64,000 nt of DNA from positions 1 through 64,000 of the forward strand of contig CAJCJG010000250.1 in NCBI GenBank assembly GCA_903970625.1, read 5' to 3'. A model generated the notes under the pieces. The model was not told the origin of the DNA. It did no database searches and was given only the letters and a program-made list of their open reading frames with translations. Position numbers and translations under genes: made by a program. This DNA is from Solirubrobacterales bacterium 70-9. Its GTDB lineage: Bacteria > Pseudomonadota > Alphaproteobacteria > Acetobacterales > Acetobacteraceae. Positions 52,687 to 61,468 of this stretch are shown here, one piece after another. Each line of letters begins with the position of its first letter. Positions within the stretch are counted from its first letter, which is position 1.

Positions 52687-52786
52687 GAGCCGACAATGAT
52701 TTGTCGATCCAATTTGCGTGGCTATGTCAAGTTTTGGTCGCTATAGTGCAGAGCCGACAATGGCAGTCGGGACTGCTCTATTTTAG
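52687..52786 (+). promoter_or_regulatory. Leader with duplicated GAGCCGACAATG and two mini-ORFs
   Basis: The 12-bp sequence GAGCCGACAATG occurs at 52687-52698 and again at 52751-52762. Each copy ends in an ATG that opens a very short frame: 16 codons (52696-52746, preceded by AGGAG) and 8 codons (52760-52786). They lie 100-200 bp before the hybrid kinase start. They may be leader peptides or chance; no function is assigned. Apart from this the 291-bp gap 52600-52890 shows no gene. Confidence 0.35.
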
Positions 52787-52890
52787 ATGCTGCCCCAGAA
52801 AGCGAAGGTCGATTGCGCCATGTGCATGCAAGAGAGAAATGGGCTACGCGACCCGCTGCGCATGCTGCGACTGGGCTGACGGCGCCCCGC

Positions 52891-55800
52891 ATGGCCCCCA
52901 CGCCGTTCAGGATCTTGCTGGTTGAAGACAATAAGGGCGATGCGGGGCTGATTTTGCGCAATCTGCGCGACAACGGTTTGGCGGTTGCGTCAGCGCGCGT
53001 CGATACGGCAGGTGCGTTACGTGCGATTTTGGTGAAGCAGGCGTGGGACATCCTGCTGTGTGACTATTCCGTTCCCGACCTTGACCTCACGCGGGTCATG
53101 AACCTGAAAGACCTGCACGCGCCCGGCACGCCTGTGGTTCTTGTCACGGGCGCGGTCGGCGAGGAGGCGGTGGCGGATCTGATGCGGATCGGGGTCGCCG
53201 ATGTCGTTTTGAAGGACCGGTTGGCCTCGCGTCTCGGCGGGATCGTCGTGCGAGAAGTTGGCCTCGCGCGCCGACGGCGGGTGTTGGAAGCCCGCCAACA
53301 ACGGATCGCCACAGTACTTGATTTCTTCAGTGAAGCGACGCATTGGCGCAATGCGCTGGAGTCTTCCATTGGATATCTGGCGGAGATTTTTGCGGCGGAA
53401 GTGGCCGTTGTCACTGAACTGTCCACCGAACCTCTCGCTTCACTGTCGGTGACGAGTTGGGCGACGGATCGCTTCTCAACGTGCGGAGAGTTATTGAAGT
53501 CACACCCGCCGATCATGGGACAGACCGCCATTGGCAGCTTGCTTCGGCAAGGTCGAACGGTCGTGATTCCCCAGCTCCGAGATCGTAGGAGCGACGGCAC
53601 ATATTTGCTTGAGGAGATCGTCGCGTCAGGGCTTACTGCGTTGATCAGCCAGCCGATTTTGGCCAACGGCAGGCAATTTGTCCTGTCGCTGCTGTTTGCG
53701 ACTGGCGATGTGCCGTTCGAGGAGATTGGGGCGGAGTTGCGCGAAATCTCTGTCGCGTTCCAACCCGTGCTATTTCGCAAGATCAGCGAGGACGAACTGA
53801 CACTGTTGTGGAACGCGCTGGAGGTAGCGCACAATGGTGTGATCATCACCGAAGCCACCCCCATAGAACCACCAGGCCCGCGTATTGTGTATGTCAATGA
53901 CGCGGCATGTCGCATTACCGGCTACGACCGAAGTGAATTGCTCGGCCAGACGTCGCGACTATTTCAGGGCCCCGGCACAAGCCCACGCGCGCTCGCGCGC
54001 GTGCGGCGGGCCCTTGCGAAGGGACGGACAATCAGCGCGGAGTTGCTGAACTACCGCCGGGACGGCGCGCCGATCCTTGTCGAAATGAGCATCAGCCCAC
54101 TGCATGACCAAGACCGCGTGACGCATTTCATCTCTATTCAAACGGACATCACGGAGCGTCGCAAAGCGGAGTTGGAGCGGCGGCAGCACGAGACATCGTT
54201 CCGCTTGCTATTTGAGAACAATCCGATGCCGAGGTGGGTTTACGACATCGAGACGCTCCAGTTTTTTCAGGTCAATGACGCAGCGGTCGCCCGCTACGGC
54301 TGGTCGCGCGGCGAGTTTCTGGCCCGGACAGTTGGCGATGTGCTGCCGCTGGAACATCTGGATGCGGCGCGCGCTATGATTCGCGAGTTGCACCAGGCTG
54401 ACACGACGGTTTCCTCAACCCATGTCACTGCCACCGGCGAGCGAATCGCCGCGCGGGTGGCGGTTCGCGGACTCACTTACAAGGGGCGCGCGGCAAATCT
54501 GGCGGTGATCTGGGACGTCACCGACATAGAGCGGTCACGGGACGAATTGCGCGAAATCAACAGGACGTTGGCTGCCATGACCGATAGCCTGGCGGCGCGC
54601 GCCACGGCTCTGGCGGATGCGGCGGAATTGGCGCGCATCGGCTATTGGCGCCTGGATTTCCACCCCAGGAATCTACAATGGTCGCCCGAGACCTTTGGCA
54701 TTCTCGGACTTGATCCGGCCGTATTCTCGCCCGACAGCCGGAACGTTCTCGCCTACGTCCACCCTGAAGATCGGGCGTCGCTCCAGAGGTTGCATCGGTC
54801 GCTCAAGCACGACGGCATTGTCGCGCAGTGCGAGTATAGAATCGTGCGTCCCTCGGGCGAGGTGCGGGTGTTGCGGGAGTTGCCGCGGCTTCGGTTGGAT
54901 GCTGAGGGTCGCAAGGTCGGTATCACCGGCGTGGTCCAGGACATCACCGACGATCTGCGAGTGCGCCGCGAATCGCACCGCTGGGCGGACGCCGTCAAGC
55001 ACGCCGGCATCGGCATTACCATCGTTGATTCGGCGTCGGACAAGGTCCACTACGCCAATCCGGCTTTCGCCGCCCAGCACGGCATGGTTCCCGCCGAAGT
55101 CCTGCGGCACAAGGTCCTGGACACCTATGCGCCGGGAGATCATCGCCGGGTGAAGGCCATGCTGTCGGACACCGCTGCCGCCGGCCATGTCGTGTTTGAG
55201 GCGGATCGGGTGCGCGCCGATGGGTCCGTGTTCCCGGCGATGATGACGGTCACGCATGTCCGGCCTTTGGACGGCTCGCCGCCGTATCGGATCAAGACCA
55301 TCCTGGACATTACCGAGCGTCGTGCCGCTCAGGCCCATGCGCTGCAAATGCAGCGGCTGGCCACACTCGGCCAGTTGGCGGCCGGCCTCGCGCACGAACT
55401 CAACCAGCCGCTGGCCGTAATTGGTGTGGCCGCCGAGAACGCCATCGCGCTAACCGAGCAGGGTGCAGACCCGCAGGCGGTGCTGACCAAGCTGCGCCAG
55501 GTGCTGGCGCAGTCCGAACGCGCGGGCGAGATTGTCCGCAACGTTGTGCGATTCGGGCGCCGTGACGCGGGGCCGGCAGTGCCGACGAGCATCGCGGATG
55601 CCATTGATGGCGCGCTGGCGATAGTCGACGCGCGATTGCGCGCCGGCGGAATCACAGTACGTCGCAAGCTGTCGCCCGGTTTGCCGCCAGCGGTGATGGC
55701 GCAAGTGAAACTGGAACAGGTGCTGACCAACCTGCTCGTGAACGCGGCCGACGCCTACGCGTTGCGCTACGTGGCGAAACCGGTAATTTGGATCGAGGCG

Positions 55801-56082
55801 CGGAGCGACGATGTCGAAATCCTTCTCACAGTCTCTGACGCGGCGGGGGGCATGCCCGAGGGAGAGTTGGCGCGCATCTTCGAGCCGTTCTTCACCACCA
55901 AAGGGCCCGGCGAGGGGACGGGCCTTGGCCTGTCGATCAGCTTCGATCTCGTCGCCGGCGCCGGCGGAAGCTTGCGGGCGCGCAACCATAACGGCGGCTC
56001 CGCGTTCGAGATACGTTTGCCGGTTGGCCCCGTCCCGGAGTCCCCCATCGTGCAGCTTCCGGCCGATGGGATGGCAGACTAG
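52891..56082 (+). CDS. Hybrid sensor histidine kinase: REC-GAF-like-PAS(4)-HisKA-HATPase
   Basis: About 1063 residues from the ATG at 52891 (an upstream TTG at 52813 is possible). N-terminal receiver [20 protein letters not shown] with Asp58 ([11 protein letters not shown]) and a Lys in [15 protein letters not shown]-like stretch covers ~140-310. PAS domains follow with [56 protein letters not shown] and [18 protein letters not shown]. HisKA box [20 protein letters not shown] (His835) and HATPase N-box [12 protein letters not shown]1 [13 protein letters not shown]-box FEPFFTTK, G2 GTGLGLSIS. No membrane segment is visible, so it is probably a cytosolic sensor fed through its own receiver. No cognate regulator is adjacent. 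Confidence 0.9.
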   Translation: MAPTPFRILLVEDNKGDAGLILRNLRDNGLAVASARVDTAGALRAILVKQAWDILLCDYSVPDLDLTRVMNLKDLHAPGTPVVLVTGAVGEEAVADLMRIGVADVVLKDRLASRLGGIVVREVGLARRRRVLEARQQRIATVLDFFSEATHWRNALESSIGYLAEIFAAEVAVVTELSTEPLASLSVTSWATDRFSTCGELLKSHPPIMGQTAIGSLLRQGRTVVIPQLRDRRSDGTYLLEEIVASGLTALISQPILANGRQFVLSLLFATGDVPFEEIGAELREISVAFQPVLFRKISEDELTLLWNALEVAHNGVIITEATPIEPPGPRIVYVNDAACRITGYDRSELLGQTSRLFQGPGTSPRALARVRRALAKGRTISAELLNYRRDGAPILVEMSISPLHDQDRVTHFISIQTDITERRKAELERRQHETSFRLLFENNPMPRWVYDIETLQFFQVNDAAVARYGWSRGEFLARTVGDVLPLEHLDAARAMIRELHQADTTVSSTHVTATGERIAARVAVRGLTYKGRAANLAVIWDVTDIERSRDELREINRTLAAMTDSLAARATALADAAELARIGYWRLDFHPRNLQWSPETFGILGLDPAVFSPDSRNVLAYVHPEDRASLQRLHRSLKHDGIVAQCEYRIVRPSGEVRVLRELPRLRLDAEGRKVGITGVVQDITDDLRVRRESHRWADAVKHAGIGITIVDSASDKVHYANPAFAAQHGMVPAEVLRHKVLDTYAPGDHRRVKAMLSDTAAAGHVVFEADRVRADGSVFPAMMTVTHVRPLDGSPPYRIKTILDITERRAAQAHALQMQRLATLGQLAAGLAHELNQPLAVIGVAAENAIALTEQGADPQAVLTKLRQVLAQSERAGEIVRNVVRFGRRDAGPAVPTSIADAIDGALAIVDARLRAGGITVRRKLSPGLPPAVMAQVKLEQVLTNLLVNAADAYALRYVAKPVIWIEARSDDVEILLTVSDAAGGMPEGELARIFEPFFTTKGPGEGTGLGLSISFDLVAGAGGSLRARNHNGGSAFEIRLPVGPVPESPIVQLPADGMAD

Positions 56083-57059
56083 CCACCGAACCGGTCGCGC
56101 CAGGAGGGCTGGCCGCCGGGGAACGATTTTGCCTCATACACGCCGCGCGCCACGGCGCGGGCGAAGACGCTTGCGGCCGCGTGGCCGAGTTCGGTCAGGT
56201 CGGCCAAGGGGCGTCTGCCGGTAGATGCGGCAAAAATCGTGTCGCCGTCCATCGGCGCGTGTGCGGGCAGCACGGCTCGCGCAAGGCCGTCGTGCGCCAT
56301 GATCGCCAGACGATGCGCCTGCGACTTGGTCAGTGTGGCGTCGGTGGCGACGAGGCCGATGGTGGTGGCGGGCTGCGGCCGGCCCTTCGTTCGGAGAGCC
56401 GTCGCCTGCGACCCCATTTGAGCCGGCCAGCCGAGGTCGCCGAATTCTGCCCCCACCTCAAACGGCGCCGCCCAGAACCATGGCCCGTCGCCGATCAGCG
56501 GCGAGCTGAGCGCGTTGACGGCGACCAGGGCGGCGACCGTGTAGCCGCCGGCGGTGACGACGCTGGCGCTGCCGAGGCCGCCTTTGACGGTCGCGGTCGT
56601 GGCGCCCATGCCCGCGCCGACGCTGCCGATTGGGACCGGGCCGGCCGTGGCGGCGCGCGCCGCCGCGTAGCCGAAATCGCGATAGGGGGAAAACCGGCCC
56701 CAGTTCTTGTCGCCGCCATTTGCGAGGTCGAACAGGATGGCCTGCGGTACGAGTGGGACGCGGTGGCCTGCGACCGGGTAGCCGCGCCCGTCCTCCCGCA
56801 GGGCCGACTGCACGCCGCCGGCCGCATCCAAACCGAAGGCGGAGCCGCCGCCGAGCACGATGGCGTCGATTCGTTCGACAGTTGCGGCGGGGCTCAGCAG
56901 GCCAAGGTCACGGCCGCCCGGCGCGCCGCCGAGCACCATCACCGAGGCGACGCAAGGTTGATCGAATATGACGGCAGTGACGCCCGAGCATATCAGCGTG
57001 TCGCCGGCATGTCCGACGCGCAGGCCCAAAATATCGGTGAGACAGTTTGCCGGGATCAT
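56079..57059 (-). CDS. P1 family (DmpA/BapA-type) aminopeptidase
   Basis: 326 residues of the S58/DmpA Ntn-hydrolase-like family. Segments: LTDILGLRVGHAGD, GVTAVIFDQPCVASVMVLGGAPGGRDLGLLSP, DAIVLGGGSAFGLDAAGGVQSALRE, IPIGSVGAGMGATT-like core, and LGSASVVTAGGYTVAALVAVNALSS around the self-cleavage/nucleophile region. Then GLVATDATLTKSQAHRLAIMAHDGLARAVLPAHAPMDGDTIFAAST. These cytosolic enzymes cleave N-terminal D- or beta-amino acids or peptides in other members. The 3' end overlaps the convergent kinase gene by 4 bp. Confidence 0.9.
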   Translation of the reverse strand: MIPANCLTDILGLRVGHAGDTLICSGVTAVIFDQPCVASVMVLGGAPGGRDLGLLSPAATVERIDAIVLGGGSAFGLDAAGGVQSALREDGRGYPVAGHRVPLVPQAILFDLANGGDKNWGRFSPYRDFGYAAARAATAGPVPIGSVGAGMGATTATVKGGLGSASVVTAGGYTVAALVAVNALSSPLIGDGPWFWAAPFEVGAEFGDLGWPAQMGSQATALRTKGRPQPATTIGLVATDATLTKSQAHRLAIMAHDGLARAVLPAHAPMDGDTIFAASTGRRPLADLTELGHAAASVFARAVARGVYEAKSFPGGQPSWRDRFGG

Positions 57060-57242
57060 AATTGTAAACCAAAAACCATTTCACTTGAACGCCGTTGCAC
57101 ACGGCGAAATTCTCGATGACGATACAATTTTTTCCGTGACACGCCCGTGACGCCGCTGGCGCCGGGCGCTTTTATGGCTAAACTGCGATGGTGATTTGCT
57201 AAGAACCGGCTGCGGGCGCGGCGGCCGAGCGAGGTAGATGGT

Positions 57243-57632
57243 ATGGAAAGCGCGATATTGTCTGACGATTCAGGTTCCGAATATCTGGAGGCTGAGCCCG
57301 TTGCCCCACCCGGAGTGGTAATGAATCGCGTTGACGATCTGGATGACGCGGATTTTGCAGTGGTTTTACTCCAGGCCCTTACGCGGATGGCCGTCCGCAG
57401 CAAGCGGCGGCAGGCTGATCTGGTCGCCGCTCTGCGGGGCGCGCAAATCGTGGCCGAACCGGCGCGCGTGCGCTCGGCGTTGAAGATTCTGCGGGCGCAG
57501 GGGGCCATCGAAGGCCTGGTTCCATTGTCGGATGGCGGATTGTTGTTGTCCGTGACCCAGAAGGGCAGCGGCCGCGCGAGTCCGGCCCCGCAGTGGCTGC
57601 CGCTCGAAGACCTGGACGTGACGGCCGATTGA
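57243..57632 (+). CDS. Small unknown protein, possible winged helix
   Basis: 129 residues from an ATG with GAGGT upstream. An acidic N-terminal 35 residues is followed by DADFAVVLLQALTRMAVRSKRRQADLVAALRGAQIVAEPARVRSALKILRAQGAIEGLVPLSDGGLLLSVTQKG. This alternation (helix, helix with ARVRSALKILRAQGAIE, beta-hairpin with GGLLLSVT) resembles a winged-helix DNA-binding domain. No named family is recognised. It diverges from the aminopeptidase gene across 183 bp and ends 25 bp from the convergent glycosyltransferase. Confidence 0.65.
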   Translation: MESAILSDDSGSEYLEAEPVAPPGVVMNRVDDLDDADFAVVLLQALTRMAVRSKRRQADLVAALRGAQIVAEPARVRSALKILRAQGAIEGLVPLSDGGLLLSVTQKGSGRASPAPQWLPLEDLDVTAD

Positions 57633-57657
57633 GCCGCCCGGCCGGCGGTGAGAGTGG

Positions 57658-58674
57658 TCATCGCCCCGCCTCCGCCAAAAAATGTCGCCATTGCGCGAGC
57701 ACGGTCGGCGCCGAAAATTCGGACTCAAATCGGAGACGGCCAGCCTCCGCCAGCGATGCCGCATTTGAGCGGTCCGCGAGCACACCGGCGATGGCGCTCG
57801 CCAGCGCGGCGGAATCGTCCTTGGGCGCCATGATCCCGTCGATGCCATCGCGCACCAGTTCTCGTGGGCCGGCCGCATCCGCGGCGACCAGCGGGCAACC
57901 GGCGGACCACGCCTCGATCACCATGTTGCCGAGCGGCTCGATGCGGGAGGAGCAGACGAATAGGTCGGCGGCCCGTAGCAGCGCCCCCGCGTCGGCGCGC
58001 CAGCCGAGGAAGGCGACGCGATCCGCGACGCCTTCGCGGGCTGCCAGCGCCGTCAGCGCGCCGCGTTCCGGCCCTTCGCCCGCAATGGCCAGACGAACAC
58101 CCGGCAGGCGGGGCATGGCGCGGATCAGCGTGTCGAAGCCTTTGTCGGTGTGCAGGCGGCCGAGCGCCAGCAACAGCGGGCGGCCGGCGGGCAGGTCGGC
58201 GGCCGGCGCGACACCCGCAAAATCGGCGACGAAATTGGGGACGTAGTGGGTGCGCGCCGCCGGCCAGCCCTGTGTGCGCAGCCAATCGACGATGCCGCGC
58301 GTGTTGCCGACCAGATGGTCGCAATCGCGATAGTGCCGCAGATCGTAGTAGCCGCCGAGGCGGCCCACCAGCGTCCAATCGCCGCGCGGCGTGTACTGGC
58401 TGGCGCGGTTCATCCAACTGACCACGGTTTTCGGCGCGAAGGCGCGGAGGGCCGCGCGCAGGCGGGGGCGGGTCAAAAAGTCAAAACGGCTGCCGAACGC
58501 CAGTTCCATCGGCGTCAGGCCGCCGGCGCGCAGGCGGGCGGCGCGAACGGCGTTGCGGCGGATCACCGGCAGCACCTCCTCGCCTGCGGCGGACAGCGCG
58601 AGGCAGAGCCGCTCGAAGAACAGTTCGGCCCCGCCGAGGTCGGCGCCGGCCATGACATGGGCAATGCGGGTCAT
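57658..58674 (-). CDS. Glycosyltransferase family 4 (GT-B)
   Basis: 338 residues from the ATG at 58674. IAHVMAGADLGGAELFFERLCLALSAAGEEV is the GT4 N-terminal loop with the GGAE motif. The C-terminal Rossmann half has LLLALGRLHTDKGFDTLIRAMPRLPGVRLAIAGEGPERGALTALA, VAFLGWRADAGALLRAADLFVCSSRIEPLGNMVIEAWSAGCPLVAADAAGPRELV, with the E-x7-E retaining-enzyme motif at EPLGNMVIE. It uses a nucleotide sugar to build a lipopolysaccharide or exopolysaccharide unit. No partner glycan genes are adjacent. An AT-rich TATATA stretch at 58742-58748 could belong to its promoter. Confidence 0.92.
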   Translation of the reverse strand: MTRIAHVMAGADLGGAELFFERLCLALSAAGEEVLPVIRRNAVRAARLRAGGLTPMELAFGSRFDFLTRPRLRAALRAFAPKTVVSWMNRASQYTPRGDWTLVGRLGGYYDLRHYRDCDHLVGNTRGIVDWLRTQGWPAARTHYVPNFVADFAGVAPAADLPAGRPLLLALGRLHTDKGFDTLIRAMPRLPGVRLAIAGEGPERGALTALAAREGVADRVAFLGWRADAGALLRAADLFVCSSRIEPLGNMVIEAWSAGCPLVAADAAGPRELVRDGIDGIMAPKDDSAALASAIAGVLADRSNAASLAEAGRLRFESEFSAPTVLAQWRHFLAEAGR

Positions 58675-58830
58675 CGTTGGGAAGGATATCGCGCCGGCGC
58701 GATCGGCGCACAACCCTGGACGGACCCGAGCTAATGTTTCGTATATATAACCATATGAGCGCGCCAGGGTGCCGGCTTCATTTTGGCTGGGATTTTTGGC
58801 GGGCCGGTTGATGGTTTTAAGCCCTCCCGC

Positions 58831-58915
58831 CTTGTGGGAGAGAAATTGGGTCAGGGGAGTTTGGCGCTCCGGTTTTTGGGCGGCTTGACCCCTGGCCCCA
58901 ACCCTCTCCCACAAG
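58831..58915. repeat. Long imperfect palindrome, intergenic repeat element
   Basis: Arms of 27 bp at 58831-58857 and 58889-58915 pair over about 21 positions; the outer 12 bp (CTTGTGGGAGAG / CTCTCCCACAAG) are perfect. The 31-bp loop contains a T-run. The left arm is also followed by a GGGTCAGGGG / CCCCTGGCCC core. This is the type of dispersed intergenic palindrome seen in high-GC genomes, and could fold as a strong hairpin. An IS4-type element is inserted at its right end. Confidence 0.6.
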
Positions 58916-58916
58916 A
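58908..58916. repeat. Left target-site duplication of the IS4-family element
   Basis: CCCACAAGA directly before the left inverted repeat; its first 8 bases are repeated after the right end (59992-59999). Confidence 0.6.
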
Positions 58917-59991
58917 CTACCTGATTCACACACTGTGAACGTTGCTCAACAGGGCGAGGGCGCGCTTGGTGGCTTGGACTTCGAGCCAGCCTTCGAGCAT
59001 GACGATGGGTCCGGGTTTGCCGTAATAGCCGGTCCAGCCGCCGAGGCGGGCGCAGACCCAGGCGACGTAGGCCAGCGAGCCTTTCGGGTGCGGGTTCTTC
59101 TGCCGCTCGGTCTTGTCTTCCAGCTTGCGGCACAGCGCCTCCAGCAATGGCTGGTCGTCGGGCTGCAAGACGCGCACATCGACCACGTTCACCTCTACCG
59201 CATCGGCCAGCCCGGCGCGTTCGCCGTGCTGCGGCCGGGGCCGGCCGGCAGATCGATCTCGGCCCTGCCGGCTTCTGCCATCGCATCGACGGCGGCGAAC
59301 AACAGCCCGCCATCCTCCAGGCTGTCATCCTTCAGGCTGCGGTCCTGTGCCGCCCGTATCAGCAGGTCCACCCCATCCGGCCGCAGCGCAAACGCCTCGA
59401 AGATGTCGCTTTCGCGGTCGGCCACCACGGTGATTCGCTGCGCCCCGGCGCAGACCGATGCGGCCTGGTCGGCGGCCTGCAACCAGCGAAAGCTCTCCTT
59501 CGACTCGATCGCCTTCGCGCGGCGCGTTGCCTTGCGCCCACTCTGCCGGCTCAGAAACTGGGCGTCGATCAAGCCAAGGATCGTGCCGTCCTCGGCGTCC
59601 AGGCCGATCATGGCATGCAGATAGTCTCCGCCTCCACCCTCCGAGCGCAGTACCGTCGTATCCTGGATCGCCAGCACATGGCGGCCCTGGCTGCGCAGCG
59701 AGGTCCGCTGCTCTGCCTTCATCAGCATTTCCTCGATGGTGACGGCCTCGTTGCGCAGGAACCGCGTGAGCCGGATTTCGCCGGCGCGCGTCCCGCCAAG
59801 CCTGCGAACACGCAGCGCCCGCCCGCCGACCGCGACCAGCCGGGAAAGCAAAAAGCCCCCCCCTTTTTCCAGGCGACAGTCGCCAAACCGTCCCAGCGTC
59901 ATCTCCATCGCAATCGCTCCGAATCTGTGTCCTCAATGACAGCGAATCTGACCGCCAGCAGGGCTTCAAGAGAGATGTGTGAATGCCTTAG
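58917..59991 (-). mobile_element. Decayed IS4-family insertion sequence, 1075 bp
   Basis: Terminal inverted repeats CTACCTGATTCACACA (58917-58932) and TGTGTGAATGCCTTAG (59976-59991) match at 12 of 16 positions. They are flanked by the 8-bp direct repeat CCCACAAG. Inside is a minus-strand transposase gene with its central part deleted, so the copy is shorter than a complete element and cannot move by itself. It is inserted at the right end of the intergenic palindrome, upstream of nothing essential. Confidence 0.75.
58926..59908 (-). pseudogene. IS4-family transposase, internal deletion and frameshift
   Basis: The N-terminal part (59908 to 59195) is open: MEMTLGRFGDCRLEKGGGFL, then EIRLTRFLRNEAVTIEEML, the first catalytic Asp in HVLAIQDTTVLR, and the second in ITVVADRESDIFEAFA. 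It then breaks after EIDLPAGPGRS. The C-terminal piece (59192 to 58926: PDDQPLLEALCRKLEDKTERQKNPHPKGSLAYVAWVCARLGGWTGYYGKPGP) is in another frame. The segment between them, including the Y-2-R-6-E region with the third acidic residue, is missing. Confidence 0.82.
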
Positions 59992-60000
59992 CCCACAAGG
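59992..60000. repeat. Right target-site duplication of the IS4-family element
   Basis: CCCACAAGG directly after the right inverted repeat; 8 of 9 bases equal the left copy at 58908-58916. Confidence 0.6.
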
Positions 60001-60013
60001 AGAGAGGTAGAAG

Positions 60014-61468
60014 TTACGGCAGCGGCAGCGCGATCTCTTTGGCAGGCCCGGGCAATTCGGCCGCCTGCCAGCCGCCGCCCAGCGCCTGGATCAATGCGAC
60101 GCTGGCCACCATCCGGCTCTGGCGCACCGTCAGCGCCGCCTGTTCGGCCGATAGCAACGCTGTCTGTTCGGTGATGACGCTGGTGTAGGCGACCGTGCCG
60201 GCGCGGTATTCGTTCAATGTCACGTCCACCGCATGGCGGGCGGATTCGACCGTGGTGTCCTCGGCGGCGGCCTGTTGTTGCAGGATGCGCAGGTCGGATA
60301 ATTCGTCCTCCACCTGCTGGAACGCCGTCAGCACCGTCTGGCGGTAGCTGGCGACCGCCGCGTCGTAGGCGGCGCGCGCCGCCTTGACGGAGGCGACGGT
60401 GTAGCCGCCCTGGAACAGTGTTTCGGTGGCCGAGGCGCCGAGCGACCAGACCCGATTGGCCGCGCTGAACAGCTTCGACAACGGGTCGCCGGCGAAGCCG
60501 AACGCCGCCGTCAGACTGATGTCCGGATAGTAGCCGGCGATGGCGACGCCGATCAGGGCGTTTTCCTCCTGCATCGTCCGTTCGGCGGACGCAATGTCCG
60601 GCCGCCGCTCCAGTAGCGCCGAGGGCACGTCCACCGGCACGACTGGGACATCGTTGGTCAGTTCGGCCGGCGCCAGAGTGAGATCCGCCGGCGCATGACC
60701 CGTCAGCACGGCGATGGCGTGTTCGTCCTGCGCCCGCGCCACGCCGGCCGCGACCAGTTGCGCTTCGGTGGACTGCAACTGCACGTCGGCGGCCAGTACG
60801 TCGGCGCGAGAGGCGGTGCCGGCATCGTACTGGTTCTGCGTGATCGCGAGTGAGCGTTGGTATTCGCCGACCGTGTCCGTCAGCAGCTTCGCGAGCGAAT
60901 CGGCGCCGCGCATTTCGAAATAGGCGGTCGCCAACGCCCCCTGCGCCGACAGCTTGGCGTTCCCCAAATCAGCCGCACTCGCCTGCGCCGCCGCTGATTG
61001 GCTTTCCACCTGCCGTCGGATTTTTCCCCACACGTCGAGGTCCCAACTCGCGGTTCCTTCGACAGAATACTGCGTGCGCGCGGCGCCGCTGCTGCCGAAG
61101 GAACTGGACGACGCGCCGCTGCCGCCCTTACTGCGGGTGACCCCGGGTGCGACCCCCAGCGTCGGCCACAGGCTCGACTGCGCCTCGCCGATCAGCGCGA
61201 CCGCCTGACGGTAAGACGCCTCGGCCTCTGCCACGGTCTGGTTCGAGATTTCGACCTGCCGTTCCAGCGTGTCGAGTTGCGGGTCGTTGTACAAGGACCA
61301 CCACGCGCCACGGTCGATGCCATCGCGCGGCCGACTTGGTTTCCAGCCGGCGAGTTCCTTGAACTTTTGGGCGGTGGGCGCCTGCGGCCGGGCGTAGTTC
61401 GGCCCCACCTTGCACCCTGCCGCCAGCAGCGCCAGCGCCAGCGCGATGCCGTGTGTCGCGCGCATCAT
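60014..61468 (-). CDS. NodT-family outer-membrane efflux lipoprotein
   Basis: 484 residues. The signal peptide ALALALLAAGCKVGPNY ends in a lipobox (LAAGC), so it is a TolC-like outer-membrane lipoprotein. NodT hallmarks: VGPNYARPQAPTAQKF, GAWWSLYNDPQLDTLERQV, ASWDLDVWGKIRRQVES, AYFEMRGAD, ALLERRPDIASAERTMQEENALIGVAIAGYYPDISL, LFQGG. A Ser/Gly-rich insertion (GGSGASSSSFGSSGAA, about 61078-61125) is unusual. The start codon overlaps the RND permease stop (ATGATG over TGA), making a pump operon. Confidence 0.93.
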   Translation of the reverse strand: MMRATHGIALALALLAAGCKVGPNYARPQAPTAQKFKELAGWKPSRPRDGIDRGAWWSLYNDPQLDTLERQVEISNQTVAEAEASYRQAVALIGEAQSSLWPTLGVAPGVTRSKGGSGASSSSFGSSGAARTQYSVEGTASWDLDVWGKIRRQVESQSAAAQASAADLGNAKLSAQGALATAYFEMRGADSLAKLLTDTVGEYQRSLAITQNQYDAGTASRADVLAADVQLQSTEAQLVAAGVARAQDEHAIAVLTGHAPADLTLAPAELTNDVPVVPVDVPSALLERRPDIASAERTMQEENALIGVAIAGYYPDISLTAAFGFAGDPLSKLFSAANRVWSLGASATETLFQGGYTVASVKAARAAYDAAVASYRQTVLTAFQQVEDELSDLRILQQQAAAEDTTVESARHAVDVTLNEYRAGTVAYTSVITEQTALLSAEQAALTVRQSRMVASVALIQALGGGWQAAELPGPAKEIALPLP

